DNA of 64,000 nt from Galeopsis tetrahit (lineage: Eukaryota > Streptophyta > Magnoliopsida > Lamiales > Lamiaceae). This document shows positions 22,027 through 33,680 of this stretch, piece after piece (position 1 is the stretch's first letter; each line of letters starts with the position of its first letter). The notes beneath the pieces were generated by a model. The model was not told the DNA's origin. It saw only the letters and a list, made by a program, of their open reading frames with translations, and did not search any database. Both the position numbers and the translations under genes were made by a program. The stretch is taken from contig OY776119.1 of NCBI GenBank assembly GCA_963675135.1, positions 45,507,198-45,571,197 of the forward strand, given 5' to 3'.

Positions 22027-22821
22027 TGTTGATGTTGGAATAGGTGTTGTATTTTATGATCTAACATTTCAGTTACATGTTGTACTAAATGTGCCAACAC
22101 CTACTACAACATCATAATTTGCCCTTTCTCTTTTACTAACTCTAACTTAACTTGTGTTGCTTAGTGATGTCCCAAATGCAGGTAGAAGACGTGGGCAACA
22201 CCCAGGTCAAGCAGTTGCATGGGAGTGAGAAGTTTCTAAGCCTCAATACGTAAGTTCCTACAAATGTGGAGTGTGAAGGGAAGTTACAAGAAACCACCTT
22301 GATCCAATGGCTAAGAATGATCAAGGGAGTTGTAGGAGTTGCAAGGCAGTTCGAACTCAAGCCTATAAATAGAACCCACTGCCTTCACTTCAAAGGACAA
22401 CAAGAGAGGAAGCTAAACTAGATTACTACCTATGGAATGCGCAACGCTTCTAGTTAGAAAAATATTTTGTTCTTTCTTGTAGATTAGTGCACTTGTATAA
22501 ACCCGAATATTTGTGTACTTAATCATAGTCGTTTATTAGGAAAATATGTTAGATCTATAAGGGAGATAGTTTCGTATTTTTCTAGTAACTTTTCAAACTC
22601 AATTTGAGTTGTAGTTGTTGAAAACCTTACAAGGTTGTTGATTTTGTTTCACTGATATTAAGAGTTAATATAAGTGATTCGTGTAGATTAATTATTTAAT
22701 CTACACAATTTTTGAAATACTCTTTGCAAAGTGTTTGTTTAAATTCCGCTGCTCATTGTTGTCTGGTCTGTGCCAACACTACAGACAACATCTCTGTATA
22801 TCGCACGCACGCACACTTTCA
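22027..22821 (+). repeat. 5' LTR of element 2
   Basis: Starts TGTTGATGTTGG and ends GCACACTTTCA. It carries the TATA motif CTATAAATAG at 22363-22372. Confidence 0.95.
22363..22372 (+). promoter_or_regulatory. LTR TATA box of element 2
   Basis: CTATAAATAG in the 5' LTR. The identical 10-mer recurs upstream of the third ORF at 28717-28726. Confidence 0.6.
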
Positions 22822-22823
22822 GT

Positions 22824-22836
22824 TGGTATCAGAGCC
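22824..22836 (+). promoter_or_regulatory. Primer binding site of element 2
   Basis: TGGTATCAGAGCC, two bases after the LTR, is complementary to initiator methionine tRNA. Confidence 0.92.
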
Positions 22837-22889
22837 AACTACTTGATACACTAAGTAGAGATTCTGCTTAGAGTGTGTGTTTATTTGCA

Positions 22890-25800
22890 ATGGAGTATCC
22901 ATTTTCGCCCGCACTAAAGCCTCCGATTCTAGATGGCACTAATTGTGCCTTCTGGAAACCTAAAATGAGGATGTACATCAAATCTATTGATGAAAGAGCA
23001 TGGAGGAGTGTTCTAGGTGGCTGGACTCAGCCAAGAACTGCTGCAGATGAGGACAATGAAGCCCAAATCAAGAGAGAGCTAGACTGGACAGCCGAAGAAA
23101 TCACAACAGCTAGTTACAATTCAAAGGCATTGAATGCAATCTTTACCTCAACTGATGCATCAATGTTCAAAATCATTTCAAGCTGCATTTCATCCAAAGA
23201 TGCATGGGATCGATTACAAGAACATTGTGAAGGATCGGACAGTGTACGAAGGACCAGACTTCGTATGCTTGGAACAAAATTTGAAATTTGAGGATGAAAG
23301 AAGATGAGACCATCTCATCTTACAATGAAAAGCTGACTGAGATTTCAAATGAAGCTCATTCTCTTGGTGATCCAATCTCTAATACAAGGTTAGTACATAA
23401 AATTCTTAGATCAGTTCCTAAACGTTTTGAACCTAAGATATGTGCTAAAGAGGAAGCTAAAGATACATATGTGCTCAGTCAAAATGAATTAATTGGTATT
23501 TTGAAAACATATGAAATGAACATATCTGAAAAGGCTGATAATGAAAAGAAAGTGCTTGTTTTCAAGGGTGATGCATCATTACCTGCATCATCCAGTTCTG
23601 GAAAATCCCCTTATGTTACTGAAATTGATTCTGATGAAGAAAATTTTGAGGAATATTATAATGATCCTGATTACATGGCTTTTATGACTAGACAGTTTAA
23701 AACCTTCATGAAGAATAAGAAATTTAAAGACAATATTCAACCTAAGGTTCAGATTACTAATAATCAACAATTGCCTATTAGGAAGAACACTTTTAATCCT
23801 TCTAGACAATTAGAAAGAGGAAACAGGTTTAGGTCTGACCAAGACTATAGGAAGAATGTTAAATGTGATGCATATTCTGGATTTGGTCATTATGCTAATG
23901 AATGTGCTAACACTACTCTGAAAAAGAAACTAAATTTCAGTGCTACTTTAAGTGATGAATCTGATGTTGAGCATGATCCTGAAAAAGACATTGAACAAGC
24001 TTTTTCTGCTAGAATTATTTATGATGATACCTTTGATGATGATCTGGATGATTTTTATTATGATGTGAAGACAGATGAGCCATCATTTGAGAAATCACTG
24101 AGTAATAAAATTTCAGAATTTAATTGTTTCACAAGTTCTGTTACAGAGACAGGTACATCCAGAAAAGCTGCTGATATTCAAGATTTGTCTAACACTGTGT
24201 TCAAACTGGAAAGTCTTTTAACAAAGAAAGATAAAGAAATTTCTAATCTAAAAGATAGACTAGAAGTATCTCTTCTTGATTTCAGAAAATATTCTTATGA
24301 AAATCCCTTGACAAATGAAGAACAACACATTTCATATTCTGAAACTGAAAAATTAAATCGCATTATCAAATCTTTAACATTTGAAAATGATGATTTAAGA
24401 AACTCTGTTTTAAAACTTGAGAGTGTTCTAACCAAGAAGGATTGTGAGATTGAAAAACTTGAAGAAAAGATGAAGGAAGTGTCTTTAAGCTTCAAGAAAT
24501 TATCTGAAGGAAAAGCAAAATTGGATGAATCACTGCTGTTCAACAATACAAGGAAAGCAGGTATTGGTTATAAAGGTAAAACAGTTCTTAATTTTCAAAG
24601 TAATGGATCTACTGTTTTTGTCAAAGCTGAACAAAAAAATGATGCTACTATTTCAAAGAAAAATCTTGTCAATATGAAAGAACTTGTGTGCAACTACTGC
24701 TTTAAAAAGGGACATAAATCTTATTATTGTTTAAAAAGACAGAAGAATTTAAATGCTTTTGGATTGCCTAAAATGACACCACACACAAAGCAACATTCAC
24801 AGAAAACAGAATGGATTTCTAAAAATACTATATGTAATGTTCTGCATATGTCTTTGAAAGCATGTGTTCCTGGTTTATGGTATTTTGACAGTGGCTGCTC
24901 AAAACATATGACAGGTCAAATTGATTATCTATCTGATTACAAAGCTTATAATGGTGGTAATGTTACTTATGGAGGTGGATCTAAAGAGAAGTTCATTGGT
25001 AAAGGAACCTTAAATGTTCCTGGATTTCCTAGATTACCAAATGTTTTACATGTTGATGGATTACTTGCCAACCTTATTAGTATAAGCCAATTATGTGATG
25101 ATGACTTGCATGTAAAGTTTGATAAAAAATCATGCTATGTACTAGATGAAAATTTTGATTGCATTATGATGGGTAATAGATCTGTTGATCATTGTTATTT
25201 AATTGAATCCAAAGTGAGCTGCAATAATGTGAAAAATGATGAAAGTACACTATGGCATCATAGACTTGGGCATGTTAATCATAGACAGATTGATAGATTA
25301 ATTAGACTCAAAGCTGTTACAGGTTTACCAATGCTGAAATTTTCAGACAAACACATCTGTGGACCATGTCAAAAGGGCAAACAGGTAAGAGCTTCTCACA
25401 AACTATTAGGCCAGTGTTCTACAAAACATTGTTTTGAATTACTTCATATGGATCTTATAGGTCCTATGGAAACTGATAGTATAGGTGGAAAAAGGTATTC
25501 TTTTGTCATTGTTGATGATTATTCTAGATTCACATGGATAGAATTCCTAAAAGAAAAATCAGAAACCTTTTATATCTTTAAAACTCTGTGCAAAAGATTC
25601 AAGACTGTCTATAATTCTAAAGTGTGTAGAATTAGATCAGACCATGGAAATGAGTTTGATAACAGTGCTTTCACTGAATTCTGTGAATCTAAAGGCATAT
25701 TACAGGAGTTCTCATCACCTAAAACTCCTCAACAGAATGGGATAGTAGAAAGGAAAAATAGAACTCTTCAAGAGATGGCTAGAGTTATGCTATGTTCTAA

Positions 25801-27982
25801 AAATTTAGCCAAAAGGTTTTGGGCTGAAGCTCTAAATACAGCTTGCCATATTTCTAATAGAGTCTTGATTAGAACAGATTCTAATAGTACCCCTTATGAA
25901 ATACTGAATAATAGAAAGCCTAATCTTAAGTATTTTCATGTATTTGGCTGTGTTTGCTACATTCTAAATGATAGAGAACAATTGCATAAATTTGACTCTA
26001 AAAGTGACAAAGGTTTTTTCCTTGGTTATTCAAGGAACAGTAAAGCATATAGGATCTATAATCTCAGAACAAATATTGTTCAAGAATCTGTAAATGTCGT
26101 TTTTGATGATAACACAAGTATTACAGGAAACAGTATTGAAGAGGATGTCTCAGACCTTGCTGATAGTCCAATAATTACTGACAGAACAGATCAGATCAAA
26201 GATGATGAACAGAATGAGGGAACACATACAGACACATCTGCTGAAGTTACAGAAAATCCAGAAAATCTGTACAATCTGCATAAAACTCCTTCAAGGAGAG
26301 TTAAAAAGAATCATCCACAAGAGCTGATTATAGGTGATCAATCTACTGGAATTCAGACCAGAAGAAGGTTGGGTATAAATTCAAAAGATGTGGTAAGATC
26401 TATTTGCATGACTTCTGTGTGTAATAAGGTAAATCATGAGTGTTATCATTCTGCTATTGAACCTAAAACTGTAAAATAAGCCTTAAATGATGAACATTGG
26501 GTAGAAGTTATGCATGAAGAATTTAATCAATTTGTTAGAAATGATGTATGGACATTAGTACCTAGACCAGATCATACAAATGTTATTGGTACTAAATGGA
26601 TTTTCAAAAACAAAACTGATGAAATAGGCAATATTATCAGAAACAAAGCAAGGTTTGTTGCTCAAGGATATACTCAAGTAGAGGGAGTAGATTTTGATGA
26701 AACATTTGCTCCAGTTGCTAGAATAGAATCCATTAGACTTTTACTTGCTATTGCATGCTTTATCAACATAAAACTATACCAAATGGATGTTAAAGCAGCC
26801 TTTCTAAATGGAATCTTAATGGAAGAAGCCTATGTTGAGCAACCAAAAGGCTTTGAAAATCCAGAATTTCCTGACCATGTTTTTAAGTTAAAAAAGGCTC
26901 TTTATGGCTTGAAACAAGCACCTAGAGCTTGGTATGAAAGATTAACTGATTTTTTAATTGAATTTGGTTTTACTAGAGGAGAAGCTGATAGAACTCTATT
27001 CATTAAGCATGCGAAAAATGATATTATGGTAGCTCAAATTTATGTTGATGATATAGTGTTTGGGTCTACTTGTGATGATATGCTAAAACTGTTTGTGAAT
27101 GAAATGACATCAACCTTTGAAATGTCTATGGTTGGTGACTTAAATTATTTCCTTGGCTTGCAAATTAAACAGCAAAATGATGGTATCTTTATATCACAAA
27201 GTAAATATGCTAAAAATCTTGTGAAAAGGTTTGGTTTAGAGAATGTTAAACACATGAAAACTCCTATGGGATCAACTCAGAAACTGAGTAAAGACAGTGT
27301 TGGCCAGAATATTGATCCAACATTGTACAGATCAATGATAGAAAGTCTTCTTTACTTGAGCTCTACTAGGCCTGATATTATGTTTAGTGTATGTTTGTGT
27401 GCTAGATATCAGTCTGACCCAAAAAAATCTCATATGCATGCTGTAAAAAGGATAATTAGATATGTTGCAGGAACTTGTGACCTAGGCTTATGGTACAGCA
27501 AGGACACAAATTGTCCCTTAATTGGCTATAGTGATGCTGACTGGGCAGGAGATGCTAATTATAGAAAGAGCACCAGTGGTGGCTGCTTCTACATGGGAAA
27601 TAATCTCATATCTTGGCATAGCAAGAAACAGAACTGTGTATCAAAATCCACAGCCGAATCTAAGTATATTGCAGCAGGGAGTTGCTGTACACAACTACTT
27701 TGGTTACAAAAAATGTTGTGTGATTATGGTTTACCCTGTGATACTCTAACTGTTTTTTGTGATAACACTAGTGCCATAAATATATCAAAGATTCCAGTGC
27801 AACATTCTTTGACTAAGCACATAAGTATAAGGCATCATTTCATAAGAGATCTAGTAGAAAAAGAGGTGGTCAAGTTGGAATATGTTTCTACAGAAAAACA
27901 ACTTGCTGATATATTCACAAAAGCTTTAGATGATAAGAGATTTTCCTCTCTAAGGAAGTCTCTTGGATTATGCAATATCTGA
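22890..27982 (+). pseudogene. gag-pol polyprotein of element 2, two lesions
   Basis: Gag starts MEYPFSPALKPP at 22890. A 1-bp deletion near 23288 shifts the frame and an in-frame TAA at 26477-26479 stops it before the RT. Otherwise the whole polyprotein is readable. The first zinc knuckle (near 23864-23905) has lost its second Cys (CDAYSGFGHYANEC) and the second is CNYCFKKGHKSYYC. Next come protease DSGCS at 24887, the HHCC region with CGPCQKGKQVR, integrase (DHGNEFDN, PQQNGIVERKNR), RT with YVDD at 27041-27052 and RNase H (SDADWAGD). It ends GLCNI at 27982. A heptad-rich, Lys/Glu-rich gag segment (about 24180-24520) looks like a coiled coil, a Sirevirus gag trait. Confidence 0.93.
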
Positions 27983-28203
27983 ACACTGTATCAAAAGTGT
28001 TGTACCAAATGCGGCAGCATTTGGGACAACACCAGAATTGTTCATTTAATTATTTCTTTGTATAAATTTCGTAAGTGTCGGATTTAACATAATTCTTTAT
28101 AATCTTAGTCTAGAAATCTTAAATTGAGTCATGTGAAATATGAGAAAAGCTTGTACAATCTCTCAAATGCAAAGGAAATCACAAATTAGATGCTTTAAAA
28201 ATC

Positions 28204-28329
28204 ACTGAGTAACTAGGGACACGGAGCTCGCTACTACGATGTTCTCTTTTCTAAAGGTGATATATATTGCATCAAATTAAACACAAATCCATTGAGTAAC
28301 TATGGGGCACAGAGTTCGCTGCTACGATG
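28204..28329 (+). promoter_or_regulatory. Duplicated conserved motif in pol-ORF3 spacer, element 2
   Basis: Copies at 28204-28241 and 28291-28329 share TGAGTAACTA, then GGRCACRGAGYTCGCT and ACTACGATG-like ends. Both are matched in element 1 at the same position and orientation relative to pol and the third ORF. Confidence 0.6.
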
Positions 28330-28714
28330 CACTCTTTTGAAAAGATTGATCAATGTGTAAATGTGATAAAAATTAAAGTGCAACACATATGAAGCAAATT
28401 CATGAAAAAACTGTGTTGAGATGTACAAAATGCCAACAATCTATTCAACACCTGACTCAGACTTATGATTTTGATTATTTATAGAATAAATTAATTTCCG
28501 ATAATTATTATTTTTATTATCTGCAAATATTTATCTGAATCTAATTATTTTATTTGTTCAGTTATTAATTAATCTGTTTCATTTATTTATTATTTCTCAG
28601 TAATTATTCTCCACAACACATGACAACACACGAACTTTTATGGAGAGAAGTTAATTCTTCCACTCTCTCCATTTCATCTCATACAAAATCGTGCTTCAAC
28701 TCCCGCCTGAAATT

Positions 28715-28726
28715 CTCTATAAATAG
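28715..28726 (+). promoter_or_regulatory. TATA motif upstream of third ORF, element 2
   Basis: CTCTATAAATAG lies about 300 bp before the chosen ATG of the third ORF. A pyrimidine-rich stretch with a TTTTGCAG/G acceptor-like site near 28902-28910 lies between, so a leader intron is possible. It contains the same core as the LTR promoter. Confidence 0.5.
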
Positions 28727-29022
28727 ATCTCATATGTATGTTATTTTATACCATCGAGCTTACTTCTGTTTCTGCAACACTCATTCAAGAATATAATTTT
28801 TGGCATAAGTGTTACTTCACAAATTGGTATAATTATTTGATTTTTTTTATGGTTATCTCCTCCTTCCAGAATTCGAAGGGTCTAATCAATTTATTTCTTG
28901 CTTTTGCAGGTAATCATCATCATTCGAACAGCACCTGGTTTTTCTCAATTCAAAATTCAAACAGAGCCCCTTCTCAACTACCCTGCGATTTCTTCTCTGA
29001 AAAACTCAAAATCAAACCCAAA

Positions 29023-31011
29023 ATGGTGATCATCACTGAAATTCTAAACTCTCCCGCACCTGGTTCGCCATCATTCGTTGTTGGAACCATGGTTGTTCCG
29101 TTCGAGCTTGAATCCTCCGCCTTACCACTGGTTGTTTACAATCCTCTTGATATCCGAAGTGAAATGGCACATGCAAACATCCCTGAGCCAACAAGTGCTG
29201 CTGCAAATAATCGCTCACCTCTTCCATCATCAATCACCATAAAATCATTCCCTCTAGGGACTCCGTTCGAGAAACTGAAAAGGGCTTACGAATCCCTAGC
29301 TCGTAAAACAGCCTCCCCAACCATTATCTTGGAGGGAGAGATTCTTGATAATGCAATGTTCCGAGAAGATGTGCCAGCGGTGGAGAAAAGTGATGTGCAA
29401 ATGGAAGATGCCTCCTCGTCTGATGGGGAGATTTTAGCAGCAAAGATAACTCGTTTAAGGCAAAAGAGGAAATTCACCACTAAAACGGCAAAAGCCCCTG
29501 CTCCCGTCACTCGCAGATGGCCTGGAGGTTGTCGTGTCTCTTACAGGACTCTTGGGAAACGAGTCGACTACTTTGGGAAGAAAAAGCCCAGAACGGACGG
29601 AGGAAAAGCTCAACCGATTATCCTATCTAATTCAGAATCTGAGGCAGAGCCTCAAAGTATCGATGATATCATCGACAACTTTCCCGAAGCCGTGTCTGTT
29701 GAGCATGCAGATGAAGACATCCCCACTCCTCAGGCAGTACACAAAAAGGCTCGAAAAACTCAACCAGTTGGTTCTCCAGTGGCCACATCCAAAAGCTCAT
29801 CCTCCGAATCCAGCTCATACGCCTCTGCTCCAGAGGAAGAGGTACCTTTTTCTTCTGATATAGACTCTAGTGATGACGAGGTTGAATACAACGATCATAA
29901 GAGTACACGTTATAAAACAGTTCGAAATAGGACAATTCTTAGTGAACGAATTCAAAAAATCTCTGATTTTGAAGAAACTAATCTTGTGGATTGGTTTAGG
30001 GAAAGGTCTATTTTGGATGCCTTATTATTTGCAGTACCATACGTAGTTGATTGGGTTCACGAATTCTATGCAAATGTTAGTGCTAAAACTGGTGATACGA
30101 ATTCTAGAAGATATGGTTGTGTGCCATTTCGTGGTCTTGAGATTATTATTACACCTAGGAAAATCAACATGATGTTGAAAACGAGAATTATGGAGGATCC
30201 CGTAGTAACGGACCTTGATTTGATGATCAGTGTGCTTACAGGTGGAAAAATTACTCATTGGGTGCCAAAATTGCTTGCATCTCGGTTAACTAGCTTATAT
30301 TCCGTTTTACATAAGATTGTGTGTTATAATTGGATTCCAACAACAAACAACACAACTCTTACCTTGGAACAAACTGTCTTACTCTATAAGATTGGTCACC
30401 TTAAGCAGTTTAATCTAGGACATGTGATATTTCAGAATATGATGAACTTCAATTACAACATGACTAGTAAGGGCCTTCTTCCATTTCCTTGTTTGATTTA
30501 TAAGTTGCTGGCCGACAAGGAGTTCCAAAGATTGGACACTGAGATCATTAGTGGATATGTTCCAAGCCTCTCAATTTCACCACAACTTCTGCTTCGTGGT
30601 GGTGACCGGATTGTGGATCTGCCTATACCAAAGATTACTGCCCCCAGAAGTATTGATCCAAATATGCCATCAACCTCCAGAACACACCCTTCATCAGGTT
30701 GTGTAACATCTGTTTATCTATCTTCACACTTCATTCTCAAGCAGGTTGATATACTTCAAGGCACAGTAACTAATCTCCAGAGTACGGTTGAGGACTTGAT
30801 CATCCAAAAACAGTTCTGGGAAGAGCTGCTTTCTACCTCAACAGGGGGAGTGAGTTCCAATGTTCACAATGCAGTTCCAGTTCCAATTCAAGGTCAAGAT
30901 AATGCTGTTCCAGTTCAAGAAGAGAGTGTTATTCCTAATCCAAACCAAGAAGATGCAGATGCTGATGCTCAAGACATTGAAGATCTCTATGGAGATCTCA
31001 ATGTAGTTTGA
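29023..31011 (+). CDS. Sirevirus third ORF (env-position protein), intact
   Basis: This 662-residue frame starts MVIITEILNS. The open frame extends upstream to an ATG at 28738, but that lies only 12 bp after the TATA motif and would not be in an internal transcript, so I chose 29023. The N part is disordered and acidic, with basic clusters (RQKRK, GKKKPR). A conserved block GKRVDYFGKKKPR plus AQPIILSNSESE matches SLRKKKK plus AEPIQVFSESEE in element 1. The Transposase_32-like core contains VDWVHEFYA, VPFRG, TSLYSVLHK and YNWIPTTN. A C-terminal coiled-coil-like helix is followed by TSTGGV and the end motif DLYGDL. There is no hydrophobic membrane segment near the end. Function unknown. Confidence 0.87.
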   Translation: MVIITEILNSPAPGSPSFVVGTMVVPFELESSALPLVVYNPLDIRSEMAHANIPEPTSAAANNRSPLPSSITIKSFPLGTPFEKLKRAYESLARKTASPTIILEGEILDNAMFREDVPAVEKSDVQMEDASSSDGEILAAKITRLRQKRKFTTKTAKAPAPVTRRWPGGCRVSYRTLGKRVDYFGKKKPRTDGGKAQPIILSNSESEAEPQSIDDIIDNFPEAVSVEHADEDIPTPQAVHKKARKTQPVGSPVATSKSSSSESSSYASAPEEEVPFSSDIDSSDDEVEYNDHKSTRYKTVRNRTILSERIQKISDFEETNLVDWFRERSILDALLFAVPYVVDWVHEFYANVSAKTGDTNSRRYGCVPFRGLEIIITPRKINMMLKTRIMEDPVVTDLDLMISVLTGGKITHWVPKLLASRLTSLYSVLHKIVCYNWIPTTNNTTLTLEQTVLLYKIGHLKQFNLGHVIFQNMMNFNYNMTSKGLLPFPCLIYKLLADKEFQRLDTEIISGYVPSLSISPQLLLRGGDRIVDLPIPKITAPRSIDPNMPSTSRTHPSSGCVTSVYLSSHFILKQVDILQGTVTNLQSTVEDLIIQKQFWEELLSTSTGGVSSNVHNAVPVPIQGQDNAVPVQEESVIPNPNQEDADADAQDIEDLYGDLNVV

Positions 31012-31385
31012 AGACTTGAAGAATGAGGAAGTGTAGAGTATGGGGGAGTTCGTGCAGACTCCTGAAGATGCAGCTGATTCTATCAGCCCAATCCTCCCCT
31101 TTACTGCTTTCATTTATTTCCTCAATTTGGATGCAGTTTAATCTAGCCCAAAGCCTTACTTATGTTGTTTTTTTTTTTTTCTGTCCCACATACATTGCCA
31201 TACATTGCCTTATGTTTTCTGTTTTCACTATTTTTAAATCTAAGTACATTGTTTTTAACTTAGATGTTGTGATTTAATTTGGTTAAATACTGATATTGGT
31301 TCTTTTTTGAAATATCATGGGTATTGATTTCTTTATCAACATTCTGAATGTTGTGAACATTAGGGGTGTTGATGTAGAAAGGCCA

Positions 31386-31398
31386 AATTGGGGGAGAT
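31386..31398 (+). promoter_or_regulatory. Polypurine tract of element 2
   Basis: AATTGGGGGAGAT sits immediately before the 3' LTR and is shared with elements 1 and 3. Confidence 0.9.
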
Positions 31399-32934
31399 TG
31401 TTGATGTTGAAATAGGTGTTGTATTTTATGATCCAACATTTCAGTTACATGTTGTACTAAATGTGCCAACACCTACTACAACATCAGAATTTGCCCTTTC
31501 TCCTTTACTAACTCTAACTTAACTTGGGTTGCTTAGTGATGTCCCAAATGCAGGTAGAAGACGTGGGCAACACCCAGGTCAAGCAGTTGCATGGGAGTGA
31601 GAAGTTTCTAAGCCTCAATACGCAAGTTCCTACAAATGTGGAGTGTGAAGGGAAGTTACAAGAAACCACCTTGATCCAATGGCTAAGAATGATCAAGGGA
31701 GTTGTAGGAGTTGCAAGGCAGTTCGAACTCAAGCCTATAAATAGAACCCACTGCCTTCACTTCAAAGGACAACAAGAGAGGAAGCTAAACTAGATTACTA
31801 CCTATGGAATGCGCAACGCTTCTAGTTAGAAAAATATTTTGTTCTTTCTTGTAGATTAGTGCACTTGTATAAACCCGAATATTTGTGTACGGGAAAATTG
31901 TTTTTTAAGGACCGCAACTTAGGGGGTGTTGCAAAAAGAGGACCATAACTTTACGGGCTGACAAAATTAGGTCCGTAACTTTTATTTTTCGCAATTTTAG
32001 GCCAAATTAGCCCAATTAACCTAATTTCGGGCTAATTGAGGCCCATTTTCAGCCTAAACTTAGATAAGTAACAAAAAGAGGACCACAACTTAATTTATGA
32101 CAAAAAGAGGTATGTAACTTTTTTTATTTAATTTTAGGCCCAATATAAATATATATAATTTTTAAAATCTACTCTAGCTCATGCATATTTCCTCAATAAT
32201 AAATCTATGATTTTTCAAATATTATACATCTCTCTACGTACAATTTTAAAATATTATACAAATTTTTTCCATAAAATTTTGAATCGAATAGATTAATAAG
32301 AATGTTGGAAAATGTTTGATCCAATTTTTGTAATTAATGTTTAGTATAATTATCTCAATAATAAATCTATGAATTTTTTTTCTTCAATTACATATATAGT
32401 TGTAAAATTTATAAGCATTATGTATGTAAATTCTGTCTTTATATTGTGAGAATCTTTTTAATTAAGAATTAAAAATTTATCATACCAAATTATAATAGTT
32501 TATTCTTTTCAATTCACTATAATTTATATGTAGTATATATTTGTTTTTTTAAACATAAATAATATTGTCTAATTCACAATAATAAAATTTTTACATCTAC
32601 AATTTTTAAAAGTTCAGGGGAAGGTTATTGAGAAAAAAAGGAGAAAACACTACATTTTCCCAAGGTATGATTTTGGAGTCTAAATATATTCCTTATACGA
32701 TATAGAAAATAGGGATCATTAATACAACACACCAACACACTTGCGTACTTGAGTTTACTCATTTTACATTATTGAAAGTACGAAATACTCTTAAAAATAC
32801 ACCATTCTTGCAAGAGCTTTCACTTGATTCGGGTAGCTCTATCCTGATTCTCCCTTGTTCGCATATTTTTCATATATTGTAATTTCTTACATTAATTTAT
32901 ATTATAATTAAATTTGAATATTCTATTTTATTAT

Positions 32935-32969
<35 letters not shown>

Positions 32970-33675
32970 AATATATGTACATATATATATTAAACTATTT
33001 GATTTGATATTTTATGATTTTTTTTGTATAATATAGGACATGAGACAATAGGGATCTAATTGACGAAAGGAATATGAGCTAGAGTAAATTTTAAAAATTA
33101 TATATTTATATTTGGCCTAAAATTGCAGAAAAAAAAAGTTACGGTCCTCTTTTTGTCATAAATAAAGTTATGGTCCTCTTTTTATTACTTACCTGAGTTC
33201 GGGCCAAATAATGGGCCTCAATTAGCCCGAAATTGAGTTAATTGGGCTAATTTGGCCTGAAATTGCGAAAAAATTAAGTTACGGGCCTAATTTTGTCAGC
33301 CCGAAGAGTTACGGTCCTCTTTTTACAACACCCCCTAAGTTGCGGTCCTTAAAAAACAATTTTCCCATTTGTGTACTTAATCATAGTCGTTTATTAGAAA
33401 AATATGTTAGATCTATAAGGGAGATAGTTTCGTATTTTTCTAGTAACTTTTCAAACTCAATTTGAGTTGTAGTTGTTGAAAACCTTACAAGGTTGTTGAT
33501 TTTGTTTCACTGATATTAAGAGTTAATATAAGTGATTCGTGTAGATTAATTATTTAATCTACACAATTTTTGAAATACTCTTTGCAAAGTGTTTGTTTAA
33601 ATTCCGCTGCTCATTGTTGTCTGGTCTGTGCCAACACTACAGACAACATCTCTGTATATCGCACGCACACTTTCA
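31399..33675 (+). repeat. 3' LTR of element 2, interrupted
   Basis: The LTR starts TGTTGATGTTGA and ends CACACTTTCA. It is split at 31890 by a 1476-bp element plus a 10-bp target duplication. Without these it is 791 bp. Confidence 0.95.
31891..33366. mobile_element. Non-autonomous MULE-type element with long inverted ends
   Basis: The 1476-bp insertion starts GGGAAAATTGTTTTTTAAGG and ends with its complement. The inverted arms extend well over 200 bp with drift (GGACCGCAACTTAGGGGGTG at the left and its complement at the right). ATTTGTGTAC is duplicated on both sides (31881-31890 and 33367-33376) and occurs once in the 5' LTR. Long inverted ends and a 10-bp duplication fit Mutator-like elements. 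The AT-rich centre has no transposase. Confidence 0.88.
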
Positions 33676-33680
33676 AAAAC

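Larger units (their letters stand above)
22027..33675 (+). mobile_element. Ty1/copia element, Sirevirus lineage (element 2)
   Basis: This is a complete plus-strand element of 11,649 bp, including a 1.48 kb insertion in the 3' LTR. The LTRs are 795 bp and 791 bp (without the insertion) and the TSD is AAAAC at 22022-22026 and 33676-33680. By eye only about seven substitutions and a 4-bp indel separate the LTRs, so it is younger than element 1. It is organised as LTR, tRNA-iMet primer site, gag-pol with two lesions, conserved spacer, intact third ORF, polypurine tract and LTR. Gag and third-ORF proteins are related to but clearly diverged from element 1. Confidence 0.95.

Noticed and set aside
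22142..22360. Minus-strand ORF in the 5' LTR of element 2 (repeated at 31514-31732)
   Set aside because: It appears twice only because the LTR is duplicated; no coding signature.
28738..29022. Longer N-terminus of element-2 third ORF
   Set aside because: The ATG at 28738 is 12 bp after the TATA motif, the extra residues do not match element 1, and an acceptor-like site lies within it.
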